Below the pieces are notes generated by a model that did not search any database, had not been told where the DNA came from, and saw nothing but the letters and a program-made list of their open reading frames with translations. Shown here one piece after another: positions 1 to 11,660 of a DNA stretch of 64,000 nucleotides. The stretch's first letter is position 1. The number at the start of each line of letters is the position of its first letter. This stretch comes from Symbiodinium sp. CCMP2592 (taxonomy: Eukaryota > Sar > Dinophyceae > Suessiales > Symbiodiniaceae): assembly GCA_905221615.1 (NCBI GenBank), contig CAJNDT010000488.1, positions 74,300 through 138,299 of the forward strand, written 5' to 3'. The translations under genes were made by a program, and so were the position numbers.

Positions 1-79
1 TCCTCGCACAACGTTCCCCCGCGTAGGGCGATGACCCGAGCCTCCAAGGCTTCCAGCTCCTCAGCTGCTAGCTCTAGCA

Positions 80-188
80 CCCAGAGACTCTAATATCCCT
101 TCAATAAGGAATATTCTTTCAATTATGTTAGGGATCCTACTGTAGTTTAAGGAATATTCCTTAATTAAGGGGTATTGGAGTCTCTGGG
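80..188. mobile_element. Hairpin element, family A (CCCAGAGACTCCAATAT ends)
   Basis: Inverted arms CCCAGAGACTCTAATATCCC and GGGTATTGGAGTCTCTGGG enclose a GGGATCCTACT core. Length 109 bp, no coding, MITE-like. Confidence 0.85.
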
Positions 189-549
189 GAGTTAGACTAG
201 GGTTCCTTTGAAGAGGTCTATAAGGGCTATTATAAGGATCTAGCTCTTCGAATTTTGGGTTTAGGGTTCCGTTAAAAGTGTCTATAAGGGCTGTTATAAG
301 GATTTAGCTCTCCGAATTTTGGGTTTAGGGTTTTGGGGTTCAGGGGCTTAGGGGATTTAAGTTCCGTTTTTTGTGAGCTCCTTTTCCACGTCCCAAAGGT
401 CTCCGAGAGGGTTTAGGTTTAGGTTTAGGGTTTAGGATGATTTTGAGGATCAGTTCTGCCGGGCTTGATAGGTCAAGGGGCTTTGAAGCCTATAGGGCTT
501 ATATTGCGCGGGCCTCAACAATGAGAATGTTTGACGCATGGGGACTACA

Positions 550-782
550 AGCGGATACTACCACTGCTACTACTGCTACTGCTACTACTGCTACTACTGC
601 TGATACTACTACGACTACAACTGCGACGAGGACTACCACTACGACGACGACTACTACTAGTGCCACCTCGACGACGACGACGACGACGACTGCTACGACG
701 ATGTTTGACGACAACGACGACCACCACCACTACCACCACTACCACCAGCAGCAGGACCACTCAGAGCGACAACGACGACAAT
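550..782 (+). repeat. CTA/CGA/CCA trinucleotide region
   Basis: Consecutive ACT, ACG and ACC triplets. All the open frames through it are Thr-, Leu-, Arg- or Val-runs, so they are not taken as genes. Confidence 0.9.
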
Positions 783-1198
783 CGTAGCGGACCAGTGTGT
801 TTCTTGCAGAGGGTGCTACATCCGATACTTCGCAATAGAGCAGCTAGCAGCTACAATCGAACCTTGAAGCCGCCACACACCTCATGAACAGCTCTTTGAA
901 TCTTCACTCTGGTATCCCTCCAAGCCATGCCAGCCCGGCCAGCCCCAAACATCAAGACCCTTAGCAAATACACCTTAAACCTTGAAGGAAGAAAGCCGCA
1001 TAGACAGCCCTAAACACCCGTAATCCCACTCAAGTTGCATGAGCCACTGCGAGCTGCCGGTTGTAGAGCTCTCCTTCAGCCTGTTCTATGGGCACGGATC
1101 CAAGGAGTTTTTGGTTTAGGGTGTAGAGTGAGTGTTTCATAAGAGATTGAACGGGCTCAGGGCCGGTGGCCCAGCGTCTGAAAAAGCCAGGTGGGACG

Positions 1199-1296
1199 GT
1201 TGATGATATAAATCCTGCATTACCTTAAATAAGGAATATACCATAATTCCCTTGATTTAGGGTCCTTAAGGTAATGCTGGATTTATATCATCAACC
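1199..1296. mobile_element. Hairpin element, family K (GTTGATGATATAAATCC)
   Basis: Arms GGTTGATGATATAAATCCTG and GGATTTATATCATCAACC, near-perfect complements. Confidence 0.88.
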
Positions 1297-1636
1297 GGAG
1301 GACAAGGCTAAAATGCGGAATCGCAGCTATGCGAATGTTGTTCTGCACGGGAACGCAGTCGCCCAAAACGCTTTGCTACTCGAGGAATACTTGGTAGTTG
1401 TTTCGGAAACAGGGACCCTAACAAAGAACCCAAAAGAGTCAAAGTCCTTCCTTATCGTCAGGACACCATGTTGTCGGCCGGTGTGTTAGAAGCTTCATAA
1501 GCCATAGAGCCTGAAAACTAAACCCTACCCATCAATTCCGAGTTTGGGGCTTTGGGTTTGGCGCACTGATGGAAACCTGCCATCGTGCCTCCAGCCGCAG
1601 TGGCCCAAACTGCTCCACGACCCGTCGGCGCACCTA

Positions 1637-1809
1637 CCCAGAGACCCCAATATCCCTTAATTAAGGAATACTCCTCAAATCATATTAGGGATCCTACTAC
1701 AATTTAAGGAATACTCCTTAAGTGAGGAATATTCCTCAAAGCATACTAGGGATCCTACTATACTTGCAGGAATACTCCTTAATTAAGGGATATTGGAACC
1801 TCTGCGTGG
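1637..1809. mobile_element. Hairpin element, family A, with duplicated core
   Basis: Arms start CCCAGAGACCCCAATATCCC and end GGATATTGGAACCTCTG. The core GGGATCCTACTA occurs twice (about 1690 and 1749), making this copy 60 bp longer than its relatives. Confidence 0.82.
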
Positions 1810-1840
1810 ATGCCACAAGCCCTAAGAGTTCCGGGCACTT

Positions 1841-1951
1841 CCCAGAGACTCCAATATCGCTTAATGAAGGAATATGCCTTAAATCATATCAGGGATCCTA
1901 CTAGAATCTAGGGAATATACTCCTTAATTAAGGGATATGGGAGTCTTTGGG
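1841..1951. mobile_element. Hairpin element, family A
   Basis: Arms CCCAGAGACTCCAATATCGC and GATATGGGAGTCTTTGGG around a GGGATCCTACTAG core. Confidence 0.85.
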
Positions 1952-1990
1952 TTTAGAGTCTGGGACTTCGGGCTGAAGATGAAGGTCTTT

Positions 1991-2188
1991 CCCAGAGGGC
2001 CCAATGCTCCTTATTAAGCAGGGCTTAGGATTATTAGGGTTTAGGATTAATTAGGGTTTAGGGTTTAGGGAGAATGGTTAATTAGGGTTTTGGGTTTAGG
2101 GTATTAAGGAGCATACCTTAAACTAGAAGGGGATTCATGTTATGATTTAAGCTATATTCCTCAATTAAGGGGTATTGGGCTCTCTGAG
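1991..2188. mobile_element. Hairpin element, family B, interrupted by TTTAGGG tract
   Basis: Arms CCCAGAGGGCCCAATGCTCC and GTATTGGGCTCTCTGAG. The left part is interrupted by about 70 bp of GGGTTTAGG-type sequence (2033-2103) before the family core resumes. Confidence 0.7.
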
Positions 2189-2282
2189 TAGGTCTTTGGG
2201 GTTCTAGGTAATCGAAACTGCGATCCATAAGCATTGAATTGCTAGAGTTGAGGGTTTCGGCCTCAAGCCAGCACCGAAGCCC

Positions 2283-2393
2283 CCCAGAGACTCCAATATC
2301 CCTGAAATAAGGAATCTTCCTTAAATCATACTAGGGATCCTGCTATAATTTAAGGAATATTCCTTATTTAAAGGATATTGGGGAGTCTCTGGG
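2283..2393. mobile_element. Hairpin element, family A
   Basis: Arms CCCAGAGACTCCAATATCCC and ATATTGGGGAGTCTCTGGG around GGGATCCTGCTATAA. Confidence 0.85.
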
Positions 2394-2460
2394 CCTCTCA
2401 CATCCTCAGACGCGAGGAGGGGGGTCAGATCTTGGCCCGAAAACTCCCAAAGCGCCCATC

Positions 2461-2553
2461 CGAACATTCGGGGTACCTGTACTTTGGGGGTCCTTATAAT
2501 AAGGATCCTGCTATTTAGGGTACCATATTAAGGGTCCCCTGTTTTCGGAAACT
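2461..2553. mobile_element. Hairpin element, family E (TTTCCGAAAAT ends), diverged
   Basis: CGAACATTCGGGGTACC opposite GGGTCCCCTGTTTTCGG, with ATAATAAGGATCCTGCTATT in the middle. Confidence 0.62.
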
Positions 2554-3439
2554 ACAAAATCGAGCTTGGCATCTGGGTCTGGAGTTCAGGGTCGAGATAC
2601 GAAGCCTGTAGCTCTCGTAGGTTCTTCTGCTGACCTGAAAAAAGGCCCAAACCACAAGCTTGAAACCTCGATGTCTCCGGACGTTGCCCCGACTGCAACG
2701 ACATGCCTAGACATGCAGAGGAAAAAACCCTTCTTGGAGCTGAGCCTAAGTTCTTAGGCTGGTGATTTCGGTTGTGCTGTTTCCAAGGCAGTCTAGAATC
2801 TTCAGAGATGCTGCATGGGCTGTCACAAATCTATATCATTGTTGTTAGTTAGCTTCCTGGCCAGCACCGTTGCTATGTTGCTATCTTGTGATGTTATGGC
2901 CTAAGTTGCGCGCGATTTATCCGGACCAGACATGGAGTACATGAAAGCCTGCGTTCCCGCTGCACGATGTGTTAAGACGGAATGCTGATGAGCTGCGGTT
3001 GTTCGGCTGCGGGACGTACCACACATCCTAGGGCCTCGAGCGCCACAGGACCCTACGCAATGAAGATCTCTCGCACCTCGTCCTGGGACTGATGGACAAG
3101 CTCCTGGAAAGCATGAGTGGAGAAAGCATCGTCAAGTTCTTAGCATCCTGTGTCATCACAATTACGCTGCGCGCCAAAGCGCTCGAGAGTGTTGGACTGC
3201 GATACTTTCGAAACAGGGTCTTCCAAAACCTGGCCCCACCACGGACATGACTTACATTCACAGAAACCCAATCCTTCCACTCGTGCTTCCGCGATGTCTC
3301 GGGAAGGCCACCGCCCCTGCAAAGCCCTACAAAAAGCCGATAGAAGCCCCTGAAACCCCTTTTACTTCCAGTGTTTACGCCTGCACGGTCAATCCCACCA
3401 TGTAGTACTTATTACACTAAAATTTCCTAAAACATGCTA

Positions 3440-3500
3440 TGTATGTATATATATATATATACACACACATGAATATGACATTAGATTATATATAGCTATA

Positions 3501-3571
<71 letters not shown>
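3440..3571. repeat. TA dinucleotide tracts
   Basis: Three TA runs, the longest about 65 bp in two parts (3507-3570). Confidence 0.95.
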
Positions 3572-3572
<1 letters not shown>

Positions 3573-3906
3573 TACTATAATGTACTACGTATAACATCCC
3601 ATTCCCCATCCCGGTCCTCCACGATCTGCTGCTGAGCTGATTCCGGGTCGGCGCCCTCGGCCACCATCGCGCGTACTCGCCTTGACATACGAGGCTTTCG
3701 GCGCCCGCACTCGGACAATCCAGGCGAGGCATGTTATTCGAGGCCTGATGAGTGTCTTGAAACGGTCTAGCGAAAGTTTGGTACGGGGCTTCAGGGTTTA
3801 TAAGGTCTGTCCAGCTCATGAATTTTCCTGGTTTTAAAGCGCCTTTCTACACCCTTTGTTCCAGGTATCAGACAGCTCATGGGTTTATGTAGGGTATAGG
3901 GCTTGA

Positions 3907-4016
3907 CTAACCAATGGTTTTGGGGTTCCCGTGGCTCTTCAGCTCCTTATTAACAAGGGATTATCATCACCCCTGGCTCCTTAGCTCCTCCCATGTCAAT
4001 GGTTAGTTGACCACCG
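3907..4016. mobile_element. Dispersed element, family J (CTAACCAATGGTTTTGGGGT)
   Basis: Ends CTAACCAATGG and CAATGGTTAG are inverted; the interior has two copies of GGCTCYTYAGCTCCT flanking GGGATTATCATCA. Confidence 0.84.
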
Positions 4017-4100
4017 GCCAGCGGCCCCCATCCTGACAGCCGAGATGCTGGATCAAATCTTTCTGGGATGCCGAGCCGGCATCCGCCTTGGCTTTGTTCA

Positions 4101-4440
4101 GGGTTTAAAGTAAAAGGGTTTAGGGTTTAGGGGTTTAGGCTTTAGGGGTTTAGGTTTGTAGGGTTTAGGCTTCGTTCAGGGTTTAAAGTAAAAGCCAGAA
4201 AGTTGGAATATGATTATCCTAAACCCTTTATGGTAAGTTATAGGGTATCCTACCCTGAAACCATATTCCAACTTTCTCGAGTTCCCTTTAGGGGCTTAGG
4301 CTTTAGGGGTTTAAGGGTTTAGGAGTTGAGGGGTTTGGGGTTTAGGGGGTTAAATGTTTAGGGCCTAGGGTTTAGGGTTGAGGGTTTCCGATTGAGGATT
4401 TAAGGGTTCAGGCTTGGGGTTTCGGGTTTAGGGGATTTGC
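4101..4440 (+). repeat. Degenerate TTTAGGG-rich region
   Basis: GGGTTTAGG-type units on both sides of the hairpin at 4190-4281. Confidence 0.7.
4190..4281. mobile_element. Hairpin element, family C (AGAAAGTTGGAATATG ends)
   Basis: Arms CCAGAAAGTTGGAATATG and CATATTCCAACTTTCTCGAG. Confidence 0.83.
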
Positions 4441-4569
4441 TTGGTCTGTGTCGGTTACTGTCAAGGCCTAGTGGCCTAGCGGGGACCTCAAGTCCTTGAG
4501 GCTTTGAAGCTTCGAAAGATTGGTTGTGCACCTTCTGTGCTGTCAACGCAACATTGCTAAAGTGTAATG

Positions 4570-4668
4570 TAGGAACCTGATTAAGAAACCCTGGGCCTGT
4601 AAGGTTAAAATAGAAGGATTTATATAAGGAGCCCTAACAAAGGCGCAAGGTTTCTTAACCAGGTTCCT
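4570..4668. mobile_element. Single hairpin (GGAACCTGATTAAGAAACC)
   Basis: Arms AGGAACCTGATTAAGAAACC and GGTTTCTTAACCAGGTTCCT. Confidence 0.82.
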
Positions 4669-5247
4669 AAATTAGGACTGAACCTGCAAAACCCGAGAAG
4701 CCCGCAAAGTCCGCGGGCCATCCTACAGGCACCGATTTAAGTGCAGGGTTGAGGCTTTCGGTGTTCCACATCAGGCCACTTCGAGGGTTCGGCTTAAGGT
4801 GTTTAGGGTAGCATGGCATTTAGAGTTAAGGTAACGTGACACTTAGGATCTGGGTCCGATGGTATTAGGATTCAGGGTGCTCTGGTTGTCCATGTTTTCA
4901 ACGACGCCTCTCTCGTATTGATTCTCTCTCTATCTCTCGCTCTCTGCCGCTGCATCGGGATGGTCCCGCTGAGGGAGGCAGCATTCCGCCAGCAAAACCT
5001 GCACAAAATCGCTACCTTTCCTCGCACCGGGTTTACCATTGACAGTGCTCACCAAACGTCTTAAGCTCAAACCTTGCAATGGCTGTAGATTGCGAATCCC
5101 AGCAGACTTGATTTCTCCAAGCCTTAGCTCCGGCCGAGTTGCATCTTGCAACATGCCAACCACCTGGACACCAACAGGCGATACCGGGAGTTTAAAGATA
5201 ATGCAGAACACTGCTACAAGTACACAATGGCTACCTATCCTAATATG

Positions 5248-5350
5248 GCGGTTTCCGAAAATAGGGGACCCTAATATAGTACCCTAAATAGTAGGATCCT
5301 TCTTATAAGGACCCCCAAAATAAGGTACCCCCCAATTTTCGGAAACTCCC
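5248..5350. mobile_element. Hairpin element, family E
   Basis: Arms GCGGTTTCCGAAAATAGGGG and CCCCCAATTTTCGGAAACTC around TAGTACCCTAAATAGTAGGA. A further right-arm fragment lies at 5400-5447. Confidence 0.84.
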
Positions 5351-5482
5351 AAACCCTAAACCCTTTATAGAACCCTTATAGATCCCTTTAAGGAACCCTT
5401 AAATAAGGTACACCCCCCAAGTTTTCGGAAACTCCCATATAAGTGGGACCATAAGTCCTGAAGTTTCGGAAATACCCAGTTA

Positions 5483-5549
5483 CTGGGTTTAGGGTTTAGG
5501 GTTTAGGGTTTAGGGTTTAGGGTTTAGGGTTTTAGGGTTTAGGGTTTCC
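5483..5549 (+). repeat. Telomere-like TTTAGGG tract
   Basis: Nine perfect or near-perfect units. Confidence 0.92.
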
Positions 5550-5559
5550 CTAGCTCAGT

Positions 5560-6589
5560 AGGGACCCAGCAAAGCACCTAAACAAAGATCATCATGTTGG
5601 GATACACGCCACTCAAGCAAGCCACTCACTGGCCCAAAACCCCAGGAAATAGTAGAAGTTGAAACTTTCAGAATCGACTACCTTGAAAGATCCTCAAAAG
5701 TTGAAAAGTTGAGTTTACAGCCAAATAAGGGAAGGAGATCCCTCTCGAGCTTTATTGTGTGAGTTCCCAAACCTTGCGACGGGAACCATCAAGCCACAGA
5801 AACACGAAAGCCCAAAAACTATCTAGAAACTACATCGGCATGTTACACAAAGAGGTAGGTTGTGGTAGGTCAAAGTTGAACTTCCACAGCTCTGAGCTCG
5901 AGCATATCCCAGGGCGGAACCTAACAATGGCTGGTTCCAGGATGCTTAAACCTAGACTCAGTGCAAGTTTTATACTAAATACGGAGACAGAAAGAGATAG
6001 GGTCCAAAGGCACTGCGGGGGGCAACCTGGCACAGCCTGAAACCGTGAGAGCCCGAAGAGACGACAACCTGCAGATGCCAGCAAGCTTGGATGCCGCGGT
6101 GCTCGAGCGGTTTCCTCTTTCTGTATACGGTCGTGCAAATCCTGGGTTTGGCTGCAAGTTGAAGCAGGGAGGGGGAGAGGATCAGAGTATACACTGTGAT
6201 GAATCAGAACAACATTAACAACATTCCGAGTACGTCTGAGATTTATGGCAAATGAACTAACATCACATGGACCAGGGCACCGTATTGAGTTGGCGTACTT
6301 CGGACCTGACCGCTTTGTTACGGCACCAGCAAGCCTAAAAGTGACTTTAATCAAAACGGAACAAGATCTGGAAGCAGAAACGGTAGCACGAGACATAGCA
6401 GCCAGGGCCATTCACTGGCGAGAAACGAACAGCAGGTCTGATAGGACGTCTGGAATTTCACGTGTATGATAGCCCAGCTCAAGGCATGCTAACAGATTGC
6501 AGTACCTCATGTCATCTGACCCCTTTCCATCTGGATTACAGCACGTCTAGCACATCGAAAGCTCAACCATAAAACTCCAACGCAATGCA
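5560..6589. other. Spacer, no gene supported
   Basis: A 193-codon minus-strand frame (6411-5830) exists but has no recognisable domain and a composition like neighbouring shadow frames. No repeats seen. Confidence 0.5.
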
Positions 6590-6689
6590 CTAACCAATGG
6601 TTTTGGGGTTCCCTTGGCTCTTTAGCTCCTTATCAAGTAGGGATTATCATCACCCCTGGCTCCTTAGCTCCTGCAATATCAATGGTTAG
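6590..6689. mobile_element. Dispersed element, family J
   Basis: Almost the same sequence as 3907-4016; ends CTAACCAATGG and AATGGTTAGG. Confidence 0.86.
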
Positions 6690-7432
6690 GCAAGCTTAGA
6701 GCCCCAAGCCCTGACACCCAAAGTCCTGCTTCCCCAAGCCGTGCAAGACCCTACATTTCCAATAACACTTTAAAAACCCGCAAAATCAAAGCTTACGAAA
6801 CCTACTGCATCTTTCGGCTGTCCGAATGCAGTGGCTTGCCAAGCCGAGCGTCCGCATGAAGTTGGCGCAGTCGCTCTTTCAACGGTCCTTCGTGCAGATC
6901 TGGGTGCGGTTGAGAGGTTTAAGGAGGCTCGGGGTGCAGTGTAGTCTAGATGCTGCAGGTGTCCATAGGATTTAAGTCAGTTTCGATTTAATGGCTGAGG
7001 CGCAAGGCAGAGAAAACAGGCTTCGGAATGGGTCTGGCTGACCAACATGTAGAGCATGAACGACTCAAACACAGCTCGGAGACCCGCCTCTACCCCAAAA
7101 CCCCATAAGACCTTTTTGCAACAGGCCTTGTTGTCCAGCAGCCCGGTCAACCCAAACACACACTCCCCTAACCATAACACCTAAAACCTAAACCCTAAAC
7201 ACAAAAAACCCAAAATCCTAAACCCTAACCTCTAAACCCTACACCCCTAAACCCTAAACTCTAAACCGTCCCTAACCTCAAACCTCTTCGGCTCGAAGTG
7301 CGCTGTGCGCCTTCTTCTGCAGCCAGGAGCTGGAGGCGGTCGTAAGCCCGGCGCTGCACCTTCGGAGAAATTGGGGGCTGCGGGGTCTATCAAACAGCTG
7401 GAACAGTCTAAGAGTTGTAGAAGGGAGGCCTT

Positions 7433-7535
7433 CTACTTGGAGGGTCAGTAAGTAGGTAGTAAGTAGACTTATAAGTACCCTAAAAGGGACCCTAATTGGG
7501 GTTATGGTACTTATACGTCCTTAAAATAACCAGGA
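7433..7535. mobile_element. Partial family D relic
   Basis: CTACTTGGAGGGTCAGTAAG with repeated AGTAAGTAG and a TATAAGTACC centre; no complete right arm. Confidence 0.45.
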
Positions 7536-8197
7536 GTGGTTTTACTAGTAAAGCCGTCTTCTATATTAGGGGTTTTTCGATTCGGGCTGAGGACGAGAAG
7601 CAGAACGATAGTAACCGTGCAGCGGCAGAGAAGGAAGAGGCAACCCAAGGCTAAATGAAAACGGAAACCTGAATCCTAACCCATAACCGAAGAGCCTGCT
7701 GAAACCCTGAACCCGACAGTAAACCCTAGAAGCCTTCGCCTTAAGCCCGTTCAACCCCAAGAACCCTTGAGGCGCGAGCCTCCACATACTGCTGGAGCTT
7801 CGACGCCACCATACCAGGACCTGGCATGTTGGGGTCCGAAGCAACGGGGCACCCTAGCGGTTTTGTGGTTGATGCTTCAGAGGCATTTCGTATTGTGGCC
7901 TTCGGGACCCTGAGATGCTCGTCGTTCAGAGCCTTGGTGAGGGAGGCGCTTGTGTTTCGCATTTCGCTGCTGTTGAGGAGACAGGCTTTCGGCAAGTAGT
8001 GGGCGGGCGGTCTTGGCGTTTGTACAGGCGGTCGCATCACCGCGCGATCTCCTCGCCCTTGCCAGGACCGGAAAGCCGAACCTCAAAATCGAACGCCCCA
8101 AGCCGAAACCTGAAGCCCGAAACCCTAAACCCCCAGACCATCAACCTTACAAATCCTAGGTCTTAGGGTCTTCAGTGAAGACCCTAAGCCCTCAACC

Positions 8198-8312
8198 CTA
8201 CTTGGAGAATCGTGAAACTTAGTAGGGTTGAAAGTACATTCCTCGGCGTTATAAGTAACGACAAGTGTAGTTTCCTTGCTAATAACCCTAGCTACTAAGT
8301 CAGAGGATCCTT
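8198..8312. mobile_element. Diverged family D hairpin
   Basis: ACTTGGAGAATCGTGAAACTTAG on the left (quoted in part) and CTACTAAGTCAGAGGATCC on the right, arms imperfect. Confidence 0.4.
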
Positions 8313-8382
8313 TAAGCCAGCCCTAAGCCATAAACCCTACACCCTTTTTTTGCATCCAGCCTGCAAAGCCTCTGCTACACCT

Positions 8383-8620
8383 TTAACACCCTAAACCCTA
8401 AGCCCTAAACCTTAAACCCTAAACCCTAAACCCTTAACCTGAAACCCTAAACCCTAAACCCCTAACCCTTCAACCCTAAACCCTAAACCCTTAACCTTAA
8501 ACCCTAAACCCTAAACCGTCTTAAAACCCTTAACCCTAAACCCTAAACCCTAAACCGTCTTAACCTTAAACCCTAAACCGTCTTAACCTTCAACCCTAAA
8601 CCGTCTTAAAACCCTAAACC
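8383..8620 (-). repeat. Telomere-like CCCTAAA tract
   Basis: More than 25 CCCTAAA or near units with CCGTCTTAA interruptions. Confidence 0.92.
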
Positions 8621-8723
8621 GAGGGGCTGAGCTGTCCAACGGTGGACGCCAGATCTTCGGCGATGGAGCCGGAGGTCCCCAACAAACTCTTAGGGGAGCC
8701 TCAGATGTCGGCTTTCGTGGGGG

Positions 8724-8884
8724 TTTAGGGTTTAGGGGTTTAGGGGTTTAGGGTTTAGGATTTAGGGTTTAGGGTTTAGGGTTTAGGGTTTAGGGTTTAG
8801 GGTTTAGGGTTTAGGGTTGAGGGTTTAGGGTTTAAGGGTTTAGGGTTTAGGGTTTAGGGTTTAAGGGTTTAGGGTTTAGGGTTT
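8724..8884 (+). repeat. Telomere-like TTTAGGG tract, opposite orientation
   Basis: About 20 TTTAGGG units starting 100 bp after the CCCTAAA tract, so the two tracts form a large inverted repeat. Confidence 0.92.
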
Positions 8885-9635
8885 AGTTCCCTCCTACCTA
8901 GCAAGGACGAAGCCCGCATTGCAGGGAGTCTCAGAAGAACAGCTGTAGGGCAGTAGCTGCTTAAGAGGGTTTAGGGTTGAGGATTTTAGGGCTTGGGGTT
9001 TCAGGGCGTTAGGGTTACGGGTGGGGGAGTGGGGGCGTTACGCTTCGTGTAGCCGTTGTTCATAATCCAGGCTCAATTCTCGGTTGCAACGACGTCCTGA
9101 TGTAGAGACCTGACTAGATTCATCGAACGCTCTTTCAGAAGGACCATACAAGTAGCTGTGTGGATACTGGCATTCAGGCCCGCTTGAAAAGGTGGGTTTC
9201 GAATCGGTGTCTACGTAAGCTATCCGCTTGTTCCGCACATCCCGGACATTGTAGCTCTGATCGAGAGTCTACCTGAGTCTACCTGCAAAGTCCACTCTGC
9301 TGACATGTCGACAAACATCCGGAAACCTTCCAACCCAAAGACTGCATGCAAGATTCTTCCACCAACCCCTTCAACTCGAATTACAATCTACGACCTCAAA
9401 CCCCAAGCACAAAATGCCAAAGCGTTGAAGCTCCCGTTCTACCGAGGCTGAGAAAACATCCACGGCTCGAAGCTATATGAAGGCAAGATAATTAGTTGCA
9501 GGCTTTCAGGCCAGGGTATCAGAGCTGATATCAGCTCATAAAAACCGCCCTCCGGCAATCATGGAAAGTTCAGCCTGAAGGACTCAGAAACGCCCTTTTT
9601 GCCACTGGACTCAAGTCTAGCCAGTTTAAGAAACG

Positions 9636-9703
9636 CCCTAAACCCTAAACCCTAAAACCCTAAAACCCTAAACCCTAAACCCTAAACCCATAAACCCTAA
9701 ACC
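9636..9703 (-). repeat. Telomere-like CCCTAAA tract
   Basis: Eight or nine units, some CCCTAAAA. Confidence 0.9.
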
Positions 9704-9799
9704 GGTCGAATCTCCTGGCTGCCGCGGCGTCGTCGGGCTGGAGCTTAGCTTCTTGACCTCGATCCATGCTCCAGTTCTCCTACGCCCCACACCCTACAG

Positions 9800-9893
9800 T
9801 AAAAGCCAGAAAGTTGGAATATGATTATCCTAAGCCCTTTATGGTAGAATATAAGGTATCCTACCCGGAAACCATATTCCAACTTTCTGGAGT
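9800..9893. mobile_element. Hairpin element, family C
   Basis: Nearly identical to the copy at 4190, including the spacer GATTATCCTAA and TATCCTACCC. Confidence 0.85.
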
Positions 9894-11550
9894 TCCCAGT
9901 ACCTGCCGAATGCCTAAACCGCGAAATTATGCTACATCCTAAGCCCCTAGAGGCCCCACTAGTAGGCAAGAGCCCCCTAAACACTAAAACCGCTAAATTA
10001 TGCGAAATCCTAAGCCCCTGGAAGTCCCACTAGTAGGCAAGAGCCCGCTAAAGCCTAAAACAAACTGCAGCACCGTGGCGAGGCAGGGGCGGAAGGTGCA
10101 GTCGCGGAGCCTGCAGTCCGTGCACGCAATCCGCAATCCGACAACTGCCCTAGCCGGATCCTCAAAGGCTGTGAAGCCTGCGGCCCCTCGGCCCCTGATG
10201 GGGTTACCTTTTAGGATCCTTAATATAAACTCGGTTAAGCCAAAAAAGGCACTACAATGGAGACTATAAGTTGTGACCAAAGTTGTGCTTAAGCGCATTT
10301 TTCTCACAGCGTTCCAGAGATATTTAATCGGGGTTTCATTCTCACAACTCGGACAATCCAGGCGAGGTGTATCGGGCTTAGTCAGCGTGAACCAAGTGGA
10401 GCCTCTGGTATTTCTACGGTTTAGCTTAGGTTACTGCAAGGGCTGTTATAATATCAGGATCTATCAGGCAAAACTCGGTGATCCCTGGTACTAGGGTCCC
10501 TCATCGAAGTCCTTAGACTGAACCCCACCTCAAACCAATGCCGATAGGTCAAGGGTTTTTGACCCTTTTTCCCCCTGGAAAAATCCCTAAACCATTAGCC
10601 TTAAACCTTAAACCCTAAACATTAAAACCTAAACCCTCAAACATGCTTCAGTCCTTACGCCTACTTGTGGGGAAAAGGGGAGGCGAGGGTTGTACAAGTG
10701 CAGCTTCTTCCGGACGGGAGGTGCTTCGGGAGCCGGGTTTTACGCTCTGGGTTTGGGTTTAAAGGCTGAGGGTTGTCCTGCACATTTGAGTTAAAGAGCA
10801 GCACAACGCGCGAAAGAGGACTACAGCTTCATGTGGGCATCATTCTACCAATGATTTTTATTTCGTCTCAATCGCACCTGCAAATGAAGTCATGTTCCGA
10901 CAGGTGCCTGACAGGGAGCCCTACTACCACAGAACCTCCACAGCCGAAATATCCACTGTCGGCAAGAACCTACGTACCCCATGTCCTAGCCGAGATCAAC
11001 TTGTATTGGAGCTAATCATGAACCACAACATGCCCTTTGGACCCTAAACCCTCAACCCCCTACAACCTGTAAACCCCCAAAACCCCCTAAACCCAAAAAG
11101 CCCATAGTCAACCCTAATCCCAAGAACCTACAGTCAACCCTAAACCCCGGACGTTTTGGGGTGAGGATCGGCAAGGTCTGCCAAGACGCTCGTCCATTTC
11201 CCTTATCTTCTGCTCCTCCGGAAGCCTGGGTGAACTCTGCGGTTTAGGGTTTTCGGCGCTCGCACTCGGCCGGAGCAGGCGAGGCATGTGTTTCGAAGTC
11301 TACGTTGCGGTGAGACAGTGTGGCAGCAGCCGTTGGCCACAGACAACGATCCGACGATACAACCCTCGGGGTTTAGGTGTTTTAGGGGTTTGGGTTCGGG
11401 GGTTTAGAGGTTCGGACTAATCAGTGTAAGGCGGCATCTGGAGGTACCCAGGCGGACCACTCTTCCCTGCTTGCGAATCTAGACAACTTTCAGGGGTGTA
11501 TGTGAACCCTGACACCCTCAACCCTTCCCAACTTTGCATCCGGGCTGTGA
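9894..11550. other. Spacer, no gene supported
   Basis: Contains a duplicated phrase (CCTAAGCCCCTRGARGYCCC followed by ACTAGTAGGCAAGAGCCC) at about 9938-9976 and 10009-10036, degenerate CCCTAAA near 10590-10640, and CACTCGGMCRGAGCAGGCGA-like phrases also seen at 3708 and 10348. No domain found in its short frames. Confidence 0.5.
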
Positions 11551-11660
11551 ACCCGGAGAGCCCAATACCCCTTAGTTCAGGAATATACCTTAAACAATAA
11601 GGGGGTTCAAATTCTGATTTCAGCTATATTCCTTAATTAAGGGGTATTGGGCTCTCTGGG
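11551..11660. mobile_element. Hairpin element, family B (CCCAGAGAGCCCAATACCCC ends)
   Basis: Arms GGAGAGCCCAATACCCC and GGGGTATTGGGCTCTCTGGG; core AAGGGGGTTCAAATTCTG. Confidence 0.85.

Noticed and set aside
437..887. Overlapping 71-118-codon frames of Thr, Leu, Val and Arg runs
   Set aside because: Translations of a trinucleotide repeat in every frame.
5830..6411. 193-codon minus-strand frame
   Set aside because: No domain, no conserved pattern and no splice context; length alone is not enough in this composition.
8383..8884. Possible chromosome end or telomere fusion
   Set aside because: The tracts are interstitial, degenerate and in the wrong mutual orientation for a fusion; similar tracts occur throughout the window.
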